Positions 53,005 to 64,000 of a DNA stretch of 64,000 bases are shown here, piece by piece. How positions within the stretch are numbered: position 1 is the stretch's first letter; each line of letters starts with the position of its first letter. The notes below the pieces were generated by a model. It was not told the DNA's origin. It searched no databases and saw only the letters and a list, made by a program, of their open reading frames with translations. The translations under genes were made by a program, and so were the position numbers. Origin of the DNA: Lichenostomus cassidix (taxonomy: Eukaryota > Chordata > Aves > Passeriformes > Meliphagidae); the NCBI GenBank assembly GCA_008360975.2, contig CM039183.1:84480350-84544349 (forward strand), given 5' to 3'.

Positions 53005-53538
53005 TAACACACAGCCTAAAATTAACCACACAGCTGCTTTTCCATTTCCCCCTCAACCCCACTGCAGAGGAACAGGAGAGAAATCAGAAGACCAAAAAGT
53101 GAGAAGATCCGTTGGTCAAGATAGTTTAATAGATGAAAAAAGAAAAAGGAAGAAAAACTGAAAGACAACAAAGCATGTGATGCAAAGGCAACTACTCACA
53201 TCACCCACAAACAGACTGATGCCTGGACACTCTCTGAGCAATGGCTATCTTCCTAAAAAACCCCCTCCCTTCAGCTTTTATTGCTGAATGTGAGATGGAA
53301 TATCCCACTGGCCAGTTTGGGTCATCTCTCCTGGCTGTGTCCCCTTCCAGCTTTTTGTGCACCCCCAGCCAACTCACTGAGGATAGAGTGGGGAAAGAAA
53401 AATCCTTGTTGCTGGGTAAGCACTGCTCAGCAATAGCCAAAACACTGGTGTACTACCAATGCTGTTTTAGTGTCACAAATCCAGATTATAGCAATATGGG
53501 CCTGAGGGAAATTAACTCCATCCCAGCCACACCCAGTA
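53005..53538 (-). mobile_element. Solo LTR 3, degraded avian ERVL-like
   Basis: The piece follows the same order as LTRs 1 and 2: CCACACAGCTGC near one edge, a purine-rich stretch, ATTAAA on minus (plus TTTAAT, 53125-53130), GTGATGCAAAGGCAACTACT, GGCCAGTTTGGGTCATCTCT, CTGGCTGTGTCCCCTTCCAG, GGGTAAGCACTGCTCAGCAA and AACTCCATCCCAGCCACACC. The TGTCA edge at the left is lost and the right edge lacks a clear GGACA, so the boundaries are approximate. Divergence is higher than for the other two, so it is probably the oldest insertion. The 148-codon plus-strand frame (53241-53687), the longest in the window, begins inside this LTR and runs past its right edge. It is an antisense reading and not a gene. 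Confidence 0.8.
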
Positions 53539-56500
53539 GCATATACAAAGTTATAATCATTGCCAATGAGATGATTAGTGACCTACCTACTCATGCCTGC
53601 AATTTATTCCCAGCTAACACATGTATTTCCATGAAATTGAGTTTAAAAGTGTCAATAATTTGGTGGGAAAAAAGTATTATGTTGTAATCCCAACACCAGC
53701 CATCATAAAGCAGACTAATAATTACCCTTACAGAAATCAAAAATCATCAAAATACAGAAATGCATCTGAAAGACTGAAATGGTTTTAATCCTGAGTCATA
53801 GTACTGTGCAGGAACTACAAGACAGTATCTGAGAAAAATTCTTACTTGTATTCAGAAAAAATTGCATGTATTAAAAAAAATTTTCTTTTATAATCCTTAT
53901 AATTGTTCTGTTGTGATTGAAAGAAAAAAAATCTTTCATTTATTTGAAAGACACCAGGAATACTGTGAATATAACTATAATAAACACTGGAATAACACAA
54001 TTATGAAATATTTTTCTTCAAGTATCGGAAAAGAAAAAGTAACCTTGGTGAGATATGAATAATGCAGTTACAAATTTATAAACATCATAGTTCAATATTA
54101 TGTACTGTATATTTGTTCTGTCATTACTGTTGTTTATTCTCATAATACAGATTCCTGAGAATTCAAATAAAACATCACTTCTAAACACTACCAAGTTAGG
54201 TATTTTCCTTTGACAGCCACAAGGAGCCATGTCACACTTATTTTTGTGGTATCCCTGATACCATTATTGCAACTCTTGTATTCTTGAAGCCCCCTGTGCT
54301 TGTCAGCATGGACTGACACTGCTGTCAAACTGCTACAAAATGACACACAAAAGCTAAATCAAATAAACCTAACTCTGTCTATTCAGGTGTGCCTCTCAAC
54401 CAGACAAAAGCAATCTTATCCATTAAATCGTATTGATAAAACACAGTAAGACATTTTGTTTTTTCTTGTTACTTCAAATGACTGTATTTGACAATTACTT
54501 GCACTGCAGTAAAAGACCCAGACTGGCTTATACAAGGCCAGATGATTCAAGAGCTTTTCAAAACTAGATGTGCCCTTTCTGCGCCCACATGTCACAATAA
54601 GGTGGAAAGCTGATCAGGCATTGACCTGGTTCTGGACCAATGTACGGCCTTTTATACAGAATTCCATTCAATTTCTTTACCCTACTCTGAGATGGTAAAA
54701 CCATTTCTTCATGCTTAAAATTTCCTCCAGCTCAAGGTTAGTGTGTCATACTTGAGTGGTGATGGATCAGGGGTAGCTGAATGAGTCTATCATGAAAATG
54801 CCTCAAATGATGAAGAACAGACTTTCTCATAACCAGGTGACTTTTCTAATCTTCATTTTAAGGAAACAAAAATGTCAATAACTAAATTTTTCTTTCCTAG
54901 TTTAAGCTATTAGGACTCTAATTCCTTCTTCAAAAATATTTCCTGTGTTCATCCATTCCATCTCTAGTAAATGAAATCTCTGCATACTGAAATGAATTAC
55001 TAGGTATCTAGAAAAAGATGTTTGCTAGAAAGTTAGATAGAGAAGGCTGTCAGCCTGGACAACAGGAAGACAAAATGGGATGTGTCTCATATCATCCATA
55101 ACAGGAGCAGTCTGGAAGTAAAATGAAAGAAAAATCCTTCCATGCATCATTTGTTTAACTGAGATAAGTGTATGAACATGAGTGAAATTAGACAATTAAT
55201 GACAGATCTTTACTCTGGGGCATATGTCTTCACAGTGTATTTATACTCAAAGAAACAAACAAATAACAAAAGGTACAGTGCAGCTGTTGACAGTGAGGCA
55301 AAAGACAAATAAGGCCAGTAAAAGCAAGCCATTATTTTTCCATCTGGAAATGTTTGCTGAAATTAAAGCGAAAAATTTTCTTTTTTAAATGGAGACTTAT
55401 GGCCACTTCACTGTACACATCTTAAACTTAATTTCATCTTAGTCTTGAAAGAGGTCTTCTAAAATGTCACAAGACAAGAAGACCCACTTAATTCTTGCTT
55501 TTTCCAGCTTGGCCAGGAGTGTAATGGACCATGCATTTAGGAAGATGCTGTTTTCATGGATTATACTGACACAAGCATTAACGTTTTTCATTTCTGTTCC
55601 AGCAGATATATATAGGGTAAAAGGCTTAGATAGATGTAAAAAGGCTTTCCAAATTTCAGGACTTTGGCCCACAGATGACTCTACTGGGGCACCACTGAAC
55701 ATTAACCTCTGAACCCCACACTGTAAACTTTGAGTAAAGGGTACACAACACAAGGAAAGAAAAAGTACCCCAGTGCTAAATCTGTAACCATATGGTGCTA
55801 CCAATAATCTGGTAGTTAGACAGCCTTCAGTAGTTTTATCGTGTAAATCCTTCTGAGTTTGCTAAACTGGTTTTACATCACTACAGTTTTACTAGCAGGA
55901 CACAGAAATACATTAAGGCATATAACTCAGCCTCTCTGATTCCTGCCTTCCTGTACTGTTATTTTACTGCTCTCTAATTTTAATTAGACCTATACATTTC
56001 TGAAAATTGAGCAATATTAATTACTAAATATTAGGGCAGGAAAAGCAGGGATAGTGGCATCAGACATATCTAGACAGAGATGGAGTACCTTGTCTAGGAC
56101 AATTGAAAAAGCTTTTATTTTTAAAGGAAGCTTTTAACTGAGGCAAACAGGTCTAAACACACCAATACATCTTCCACAAAACCACACTGCTACAACACTG
56201 CTTCATGGACCCTCCCAGAAATAACCCCTACTAATTTAGGTTATTCAAAATACCTCATGCTACTGTATTTCTGCATACAGAGGCCACAGAACCACGGGCC
56301 AGCCAGTGAGCTGGTATAATCTGATGCATTCAAATCATGCAGCAGCTATGGCCATCAACATTTCAGTATTTCCGTATTATGAGGTTCCAGAGCAATCTGT
56401 TGAGAAGTGACACTGCCTTCAAATCACATTAATACAAAGGTAGCAATCATAACTGTTGCTGTCACAATTTACTAATGAATAGTGAAGTACAAATAACTGG

Positions 56501-59500
56501 AAATAGGATGGAGAAAGGAAAGAAATGTAGGCTAGTGGAAAGTAGAAGATTACACTTTAAAGCACTGCAATGAATTTATCATTACTGACTTCAACCTCAG
56601 ATTATATTATTCTGAATGTTGTTTATTATGTCTCTGTTACTAGGGAGCTTACCCAACTTGAACCTCTGACATTCTCATCTCTGGAAACTGATACAGAATT
56701 TTTGCATTCATTAACCTTAATATGCTTTTATCAGTCTCAGAACTAAAAACAAACAAACAAAAAAGCAGCTATATCCTGAACGGTAAGAGGTTCAGCTGCA
56801 AAAAAGAAAGTCACTGAAACAAGAACAAAAGGTGACAGTAAAAAACGGTTGATGAAATAGCTAGTGAAAGAAGACTTGAGTAGAAAGGACTGAGACTGGA
56901 ATAAAGTAATCAATTACCAATGGCCAAGGGGCATTTGAAATGTGAAAAGAAGAAAGGTTTTCTTTTTTAGCTGTTGTTTTTTTCCCCATACATACAGAGC
57001 ATACTTTCCTATATGAATTATTGTTTTCATTTTAGGGATGGCGGGGGGGGAAAGCCCTATTACAAAACACACAAACAAACCAAAAAACTCCCTAAGAAAA
57101 ACACTATGAACAGCTGTTTTGTACTGGATAGCTTTCAAAAGGTAAAGATACTTAACAGGAAATATTATATATTTCAAACTTATAAGCAAATATTTGGGTA
57201 TTTCTGGCTTTATGAGGTATCCTGAGAAATTAAATTCTCAGTAACATTTTTGATAAGTTTTTTGCAGCCATGAAGCTTCATTCAGAGCCCAAAGTAAAAC
57301 AAGTCTGTTCATTTATAAATAACAAGTCAATTGTGATTAATTATTAATTGCCAAAAGTTTAAAAAATACTTAAAATGAAAATTTACATTATGAACACACA
57401 AAAGACTTATAAAATCTTACTGAGCCTCAGAAGGTCTAAGAAATGACTCAGTAAGTCTCTGTCAGGTGTCTCCATCCTGTGAAGTTAGTCTTTACACTTC
57501 TGCAGTGGGAGTTTAATGTTGCTGTGCCTCACACTACATAGTGTTACATGTTTGCACATTCTGACCTGGGACAATTATTTTCTGTGGAGAAGTCTGGGTG
57601 ACTACGTCCATGCCAGAGTCCAAACTTACACACTACGTGGATAGAAGCTAGGATGTCAAACTCGGTCCAAGCACCTTTCTTGTAGTTGATAACTAGTACA
57701 TTTCAGTCCAAATGTAACTTACTTTGAAATTTCATTTTATTGTAGTATCTGTCTGCCAGCTGAGTAAGATAAGGATGCCAAAACCACAAAGAGGAGGGAA
57801 AAGGAAAAGGAAAGGCTGGTTTACAATTGAGAGGCCTTTCTTCTGTTTACTTTCTGAGAGTATCAGGCATATAGCAGATGTAAACCCTAATTTATAAAGT
57901 AATAACCATTTACACTTGATTTTTCACTGAGGGAGCTCTCCATGATTCTAATTTCATGAGCTGTTTAAGACATAAATTTTGGAACTGCACAGATGAACCA
58001 ACCGTGAGTTAAAGAAATAACATAAATAGATACATGAATTATCAAAACTTTCATGATGTGTAGCACTTCACAATAAATGCAAAATGACTTATAATCATCT
58101 CTCCCCTAAAAGACCAATTATCACACCCAGAACTCCTCTAGGAACTCAGTTCTGATCTTCATTTTCCTACTGCATGCTAGACTGAAATTATGAAAACTAT
58201 ACTATAAATAAATGTTTTGTGTGCTTTGAGCTTTTAATATTTCAGTATCAGTTATGTAGTTTAGAAAAGCATGCTTTTCTTCCTTTACATGCTTTCTACC
58301 TGGCCCTAAATGTTTGGGCCACAGAAACAGCTCTAAGAAATAATCTCATAAGAGGTAATTTTTCAAATGTTCTCCTTTAGGCAGAATTATAAAACAATTT
58401 ACACATTCATTTTTTATTTTTTAATTATAAATAATGTAGATAAAAACACTAAAAGCAACTGAAGTTCGACGGTTCACTGCAAACACATTTACTTCAGTTT
58501 GTGTTCAAAAAGGTGGCAGGCCTCAAAAGGTTGATGTCTTGAGATTTTTAAGGTTCAAGAACAAGCAGTTTCAAAGATACCTGAATCAAAAGACAACCTG
58601 CAGAGGTTTTCTGCCACCCCCTTCCAATCAATGCATGTTATTTGTATACTCCAAATAAAGGAGCATAGGCTCCCTGGGGGAGTCCTCTAATTTTAACTAC
58701 ACCCTAAAATCTGAAATTTCAATACTCACACCATATCACAGGATAAAATAATGACACTTGACTTCAGAGAGCTCTTTTAGTCTGTTATGTATTTCATCAT
58801 TTAAGGATTATCCAATTAAGCTCTCCAGATAGTGAAAGAAATCTTTATGCTGACCCTGTCTCTAAAAACACTGTTAAATCTAATGAAAGGTTCCTGCATG
58901 TTTGAAATTGCAAAATCGCTAAGACACTGAAACTGTGAAGTGTGTTTGAGCTTCCAGAGCCACCTGCTGAGCATCTCCACAAGTGGTAAGGGAGAGCTAA
59001 CAGCTTCACAGGGGCTTACTGAAAAAAAAAACACTGTGGAGAAGACTCTCCTGCACCAGCCACTGAAAATGCTGACTGCAGGTGTTTGATGTCCTGCTTG
59101 TGTTCCTCCTCGTTTGTGTGCCTGACCTAGTGCTGGAAAAACGTGTCTCTGTCTTCTCAGGAGTAAAGCCATTACACTGACTTTCTACCAAGTGATTCTA
59201 AAGTTTTAGACATATGAGAGCCTTCTTTTGTTCTCTCCCTGTTTTTGGGGGGTTTTTGGTGTGGTTTTTTTGTTTGTTTGTTTGTTCTAGGGTTTTGTAT
59301 TGTTGGATTCTTTTGTTAAACCTGTAGCAATGTGGTAAAAGGAATATGAGATTTGTGGCAGGAAAAAGGGAGACAAGGAAAAAAAGTCAGTAGCCTTGTG
59401 CAGTATTGTGATAATCTGTCCTATATGCGCCATTGGTCCTAAAGAAACCAGACAAGACTCCATAAAATTACTATGAAGAATAAAACAAATGTCATCTAAG

Positions 59501-59640
59501 CACATATTCCCATGTAACTGGCACGTTGCTGCCTGCACTTGGCTCAGACTAGAACAATTACAATTACCAGTGTGTAAACAGAAATAAAAGTGGGATTTCC
59601 TAAACAAATACTGTCAGACACCAAAAGCAAGCGAAGACAA
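53539..59640. other. Noncoding, mostly unique sequence
   Basis: No gene is supported. A 121-codon minus frame and an 82-codon plus frame overlap at 55439-55804, but neither shows a domain, a start context or splice sites that I can defend. A G8 run lies near 57043 (GGCGGGGGGGG) and a (TTTG)n run at 59270-59285. Confidence 0.6.
59270..59285. repeat. (TTTG)n short tandem repeat
   Basis: Four TTTG units follow a G6/T5/T7 low-complexity stretch. It is simple sequence only. Confidence 0.85.
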
Positions 59641-59649
59641 AACGGTCTA

Positions 59650-60250
59650 TGGATATTTCCAAACATATCCTAAGCCACCAGGCACACAGTCCTGCGCTTT
59701 CTCCTGTCCTCCTCCTTTCAGTAATGCTGCAGTCACTCTGGAAAGCAGCCTTGCTCTCCAGGGTGTGGGGAAGCCATGGCACAAGCTCCATGCTGCCGTG
59801 ACCAAATTTCCTCTGCGATGTGTCTTCAGCCCTGAGTCCTTCAATCACTGTAAATTTTATCCTTTTTCTTCAGCATGGTCACAGTTAACTCTCCTTTCCC
59901 TGCATCTACGTGCAGCATGAAACCAGTTACAGGTGAATTTAAACTCTCTTCAGGTTGGGAGGGCAAGGAGAATAGCTGCCTTCTGCCCATCCCATGGACC
60001 CTGGGTTGGAAGGAGAGGCTGTGCCTGGCACTGGTGTTTCACCAGGAGCAGAGCACTGCTGCAGACCAGCTGCCGGGGGATTTTATCTCCAAGCAGAAAG
60101 CCACGTAATGACTTTTCAGCACTTCCCAGGTTAGGCAGCTGCTGAGCAGGGGGTGTTTGGATTGCCTAGATACAGCCTTAAACCTGGAGTAACTGGCTGC
60201 TAACGTGAAAGCTAATTCTCCATGATGTCTCAATGTGCCATTTATGCTGT
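59650..60250. other. Locally GC-richer noncoding segment
   Basis: Composition rises relative to the AT-rich flanks. Several E-box or palindromic CAGCTG cores occur (ACCAGCTGCC near 60067, GGCAGCTGCTG near 60136), with about nine CpGs scattered rather than clustered. Open frames of 60-82 codons occur on both strands as a by-product of higher GC. No coherent exon or promoter can be identified. It could be a regulatory element or an unrecognised old repeat. Confidence 0.35.
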
Positions 60251-60379
60251 GCCACCAGGGAACTCAGACGTGCTGCACTTGCCTACCTGGTATGAATTCT
60301 CCTTTGATAGTTACCAGATTGTCTATTAGTTAAAGCAGTATAAATGCAATACATGCGGTTTCTATACCACCTGCATATT

Positions 60380-60580
60380 CACAGTTCTGCCATGAATTGA
60401 GATTCATAAACTGGGATAAAAGTTTTACAAACATTGATTTTACAGCAAACTGCCTCTGGGGAAAATCACATCTTTTGTTAAGGTAACAGCCTTCTGCCAA
60501 ATGGAAATCATGTCGCTAAAAATCCCCTTCTGCATTGTCCATTTAATCTCTGCTTGTAATTTTTGCAGGGTTTGTTTTTT
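60380..60580. promoter_or_regulatory. Candidate conserved noncoding element
   Basis: This is a complex, non-repetitive stretch that includes GCCAAATGGAAATCATGTCG and GTCCATTTAATCTCTGC, with no open frame. It looks like sequence under constraint rather than neutral AT-rich drift, but this is an impression only. Confidence 0.2.
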
Positions 60581-63500
60581 GAGGTCTTTTTAACCTTTTA
60601 TGTAAACAATAATGCTCTCAGCATCCAAAGATAATGCTGGCAGACATCTAGCAATGGGGATGAATATACACAATAAGAAATGCAAAATACTTTTTTTCTA
60701 TTAGATGGGTCTGCTCTATATGTGTTACAAGTTAAACAATAGTAATATAAAAAATAAGATTTAGATTACCTATTGCAAACCACTGCAATGCTTAGTATTA
60801 CAATTTGTAGGATTTTCACTTACAAATACTACTTTTATGAGGATATGTGTGAAATAAGATGGCAAAATTACCTAATAGTGTCTTTATGTAATGCTGACCA
60901 GTAGCATTAAAATTACAATCAACAACTAATGTATAGAATATAACTTATCTGTCTGTAAATTTTAATACTAAATGCTGTATAAGAAAAAGGATAAAAAACT
61001 GTAGCTGCAGTTTTTCCTAAAGATAATTTCTATTTCTCAAGTTCAACTGCAAAGTATCCTCTGTTCCTTCCTTCCCCGGAAAGCAGGAGCCATTTACAGA
61101 CAGAATATGGACAAAAGGAACTGACAAATTTATAGTTTATGAGATCAATTGATTGTAAAAACTTTTGGAATACTGGTCTTCCATAGAAATGACCCTGACT
61201 CTGAACCCCACATTGCTGTCTCTAAGAGCTGGGGGAAAAAATGCAGTAAAAACTTCTTCCTCAGCTAGACATGATTAGTATGTTTGGTCTTGAGACAGTA
61301 CAGTGGGAACAGTCTACAGCAAATGACTTTTTCTACAGTCTCAGCTACTCAAGGCAGAGGGACATCACCATGATTATAGAAATGAAAGAGGATGAACTTT
61401 TCAGCATCATTCTTCTCCCTCTTCTATGCAGAAAGGGAGTATACAACTGAAAAGCAAATGAAATAAGTAATGTATTGTAAATGGTGAACAAAGTATGCAG
61501 TGGTCAATAAACTCTGATCCTGCAGCCTGCCGAAGCACTTTTAATCTATCGGGTATTACATTGTTATTGGTATGCAATATTGTAATTCAGTGTGACCAAT
61601 GGAAACAGTACTCAGTACTAGAAGCCAGCAAAGCAGCAGGTCCAAACTATCTGCATCTCATTTCAGATTTAATTATTGCAATAACATCTCATTTGCTTCA
61701 AGGTATTATAATTATCTTCTCATTTGAAATGGAGTGGTATTTTAATATGAATGTAGTTAATGAGGCAATAGGTTGAAAATGTCCATAACATTGGGCTTTA
61801 AAGTAGAACAAACTGTTTTAAAAATTGATCATCACTGAAAGTTAAGTGCATTTTCATTCTGCCAAATGCAAAGTATACACTCAAGTGATTTATAATAATT
61901 TTTACAAATTGCAGTGGTTTTAAGTTAAAAATTGCTAATACATGCAGGCATTAATTAAGAGTTCTTCTGCTGCATTTGGCCATTTAGACTGTATCAGGCC
62001 ATGATTTAAAATGTAAATGCTCATTTAATTTGAGGACAAGGAAGGGAGACAAGTCTGTCACAGCAAGCTTTCAGTTCTCCTGTACATTAATAAAATATTC
62101 TAGTACATTTGTAATTTATCTAGATGGCAAAAAACCATTTCCTCAAAAATGCTGTGTACAAACATTAGCATTTTATGTCTTAATTAGTATCTACTGGATT
62201 ATATAGCTTCAACATGTATTATTTTTTAAAATAATACTTTAAACATTATCTATAATTGATTTTGAATTATGAAGTGTTCTCTGGAAACTTTAAAATAAAA
62301 TATTATGATGATGATTTGAAGTTTAAAAAAACCCCAAGGCCCAAGGAGTTTTTGCATTACTATATTATAGCCCTGAAACACTCATATCCATAACCTGGGG
62401 TAAGATGCTCCCTAAGAAAATAAATTATTTTTTAATGTCATTGACAAAATTTTGTCATTACTAAGTAACCTATTATAAGCACCTCAACATACACTAGTTA
62501 TTTCCCTAAGGAGTACCCTGACACATTGAAACGGATTGCCACCACTTGCTAAACCCTTTCTGCTGCCTGTAAAAGCCTGAAACACTTGGTATTTTGCAAA
62601 TTGACAATTTGTGTTTGGCCATTAGAGACTTTAAACATTCAAAATTTTTAAAGTTTATGGGGTTTTCTGGGTTTTTTTCAATCACATGTAATATGATCAC
62701 ATATTCAACGCAGACTTCGAGATGACTCAGGACTACAGCAAAAATGCTTTGTTCCTTGAGCTCCAGGGAACAATCACAGGTCAATGATTCTAAGACTTCC
62801 CTCCCCCCCAAATATGGCAAAGTTACCATTAAATGATTTTATTTTTCCTGCTTTACTTACATTTTGACTTTTGACCTTCTTCCAGATACTCTCCCTTCAG
62901 AAACCTGAAGGGTTTTTTTGTCTGACTTCCTCACTGGCATCCATTCCCCATGTTCTATTTTCAACCCAATAAGGCAATTACAAGCCACAGAATGTCTGCG
63001 CCTCCTTTTTTTTTTTTTACTTCAATTTACTTTAATGTGAATTTCTGCCGAACTATTTCTGACTGCACCCAACATTGCTATTTGGTGACATTTCATTCTC
63101 TTCCAAACTTGCAGAATTCATACCAAAACTAATCTATGAGGAGAGAAATAATGTTGTGATGGACTCCCAATGATTATTTTGTCTACATCTCATATGGCAA
63201 TAGGACAGTAAAGTTCCAAATTCTTTTATTCAAACTTGAGTCTTTCTCTGCCCCTAACAAAACCAAATGTTGGTAGACTGCTTGCCATCACGACCATTTT
63301 TACTGGTTACTGGCTAGATCTGGTGTGCAGTTTTCTAAATCATTTACCTGTAAAACATCCCTTTGATATTTCTAACATATTTGTCCTTTCCTGGTTTTTC
63401 CTTCTCCAATTCAACTACCATAAAGCTTGTTTATTTTTTTGTTTTATTTTTTGTTGTTGTTTTGTTTGCTTTTTTTCAAAAAAAATCTATCAAAAACTGT

Positions 63501-64000
63501 TGCACACATTCATCCTAACCTTGAATCTATTAGCAGAAACTGCAAATCCCAATGGGACATATATGCTTTTGCAGTAGCTCCTGATTAAGATGTCCCAGAG
63601 GTACAAGCTCTGTGTTCCAAAAATATAATACACTTTTTGCATATTTTGCTCTACATGACTTATGCCTGCTGTGCTAATCAGTCATGTCACTCAACAGCTA
63701 TTTTGGGTTCCTATTGCTTACTTTTTAAAACTGAAAAATTGATTAAATCAGGATGATGCAGGGTAACCTCTTCAGCAGTTTATCAATGTCCAGGAGTGCT
63801 CAGGCTGTAGAGCAACTTTCATAAAGACACAGGTTATCATGATACTCTATGGTCCTTTAACTCCAAATCTCCCAGCACTGAGATACAGCAACATACTATG
63901 TCAACAGTTTGGAGACCTTGCCCATAGTTCTCACTAATGAACATTTGTAATTTGAGAGTTCAATTTTAACAGCAGGATAACCACTGCTAAGCTGGTAGTA
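60581..64000. other. Noncoding, unique sequence
   Basis: No gene or recognisable mobile element was seen. A complex TAAT-rich stretch near 61940-62110 (GGCATTAATTAAGAG, AAATGTAAATGCTCATTTAA) may be a conserved noncoding element. T-rich runs occur near 63007-63019 and 63427-63475. The 113-codon plus frame at 63236-63577 is rich in Phe and Cys because it crosses these T runs, and has no recognisable domain. Confidence 0.6.

Noticed and set aside
53241..53687. Longest open frame in the window, 148 codons on plus
   Set aside because: It begins inside the third solo LTR and reads antisense to it, then runs into unique sequence. It has no domain and resembles no retroviral or host protein.
63236..63577. 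113-codon hydrophobic plus-strand frame
   Set aside because: The Phe/Cys-rich hydrophobic segment comes from T-rich runs at 63427-63475. It has no family resemblance.

Overview
The window looks like a piece of bird nuclear genome, from a large intron or an intergenic gene desert. It is AT-rich, and all six frames are full of stops. No open frame exceeds about 150 codons, and none shows a recognisable domain, a splice-site-bounded exon pattern or coherent homology. I found no rRNA, convincing tRNA, CRISPR array, operon or bacterial gene. The avian assignment rests on two repeat classes I recognise: CR1 LINE 3' ends, with their closing block of the type GGTCCCTTCCAAC followed by TTCTATGATTCTGTG, and three solo LTRs of an ERVL-like family common in bird genomes. 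Those LTRs have TGTCA at one edge and GGACA at the other.

Layout: 1-7554 is unannotated AT-rich DNA holding a diverged direct duplication of about 210 bp (1380-1592 and 2553-2762) and a 24-bp perfect palindrome. Solo LTR 1 is at 7555-8130. A possible CR1 tail lies at 9820-9990, and a clear antisense CR1 at 13680-14085. At 21.06-22.65 kb a young CR1 tail is followed by a long, old CR1 fragment. 22.65-30.58 kb is unique sequence with a GATA microsatellite and a 59-nt imperfect hairpin. Solo LTR 2 (30578-31166) has a near-matching 5-bp target-site duplication. Clear CR1 tails follow at 32940-33228, 37690-37766 and 45555-45655, and a weaker one at 52488-52546. Around 35.0-35.45 kb the base composition rises and there is a full RFX-type X-box. 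A compound pentanucleotide microsatellite sits at 42076-42159. Solo LTR 3 (about 53005-53538) is the most degraded. The rest, to 64000, is noncoding, with a locally GC-richer stretch near 59.65-60.25 kb.

There are no genes whose cooperation can be described. The content is repeat insertions of different ages (old CR1, younger CR1, LTRs), simple repeats, and unique sequence that may contain conserved regulatory elements. I did not find an undescribed gene system here. The observations most worth checking are the 5' duplication, the X-box region and the hairpin at 27.6 kb. Repeat names and similarities come from my memory of family consensus sequences, not from a database search.
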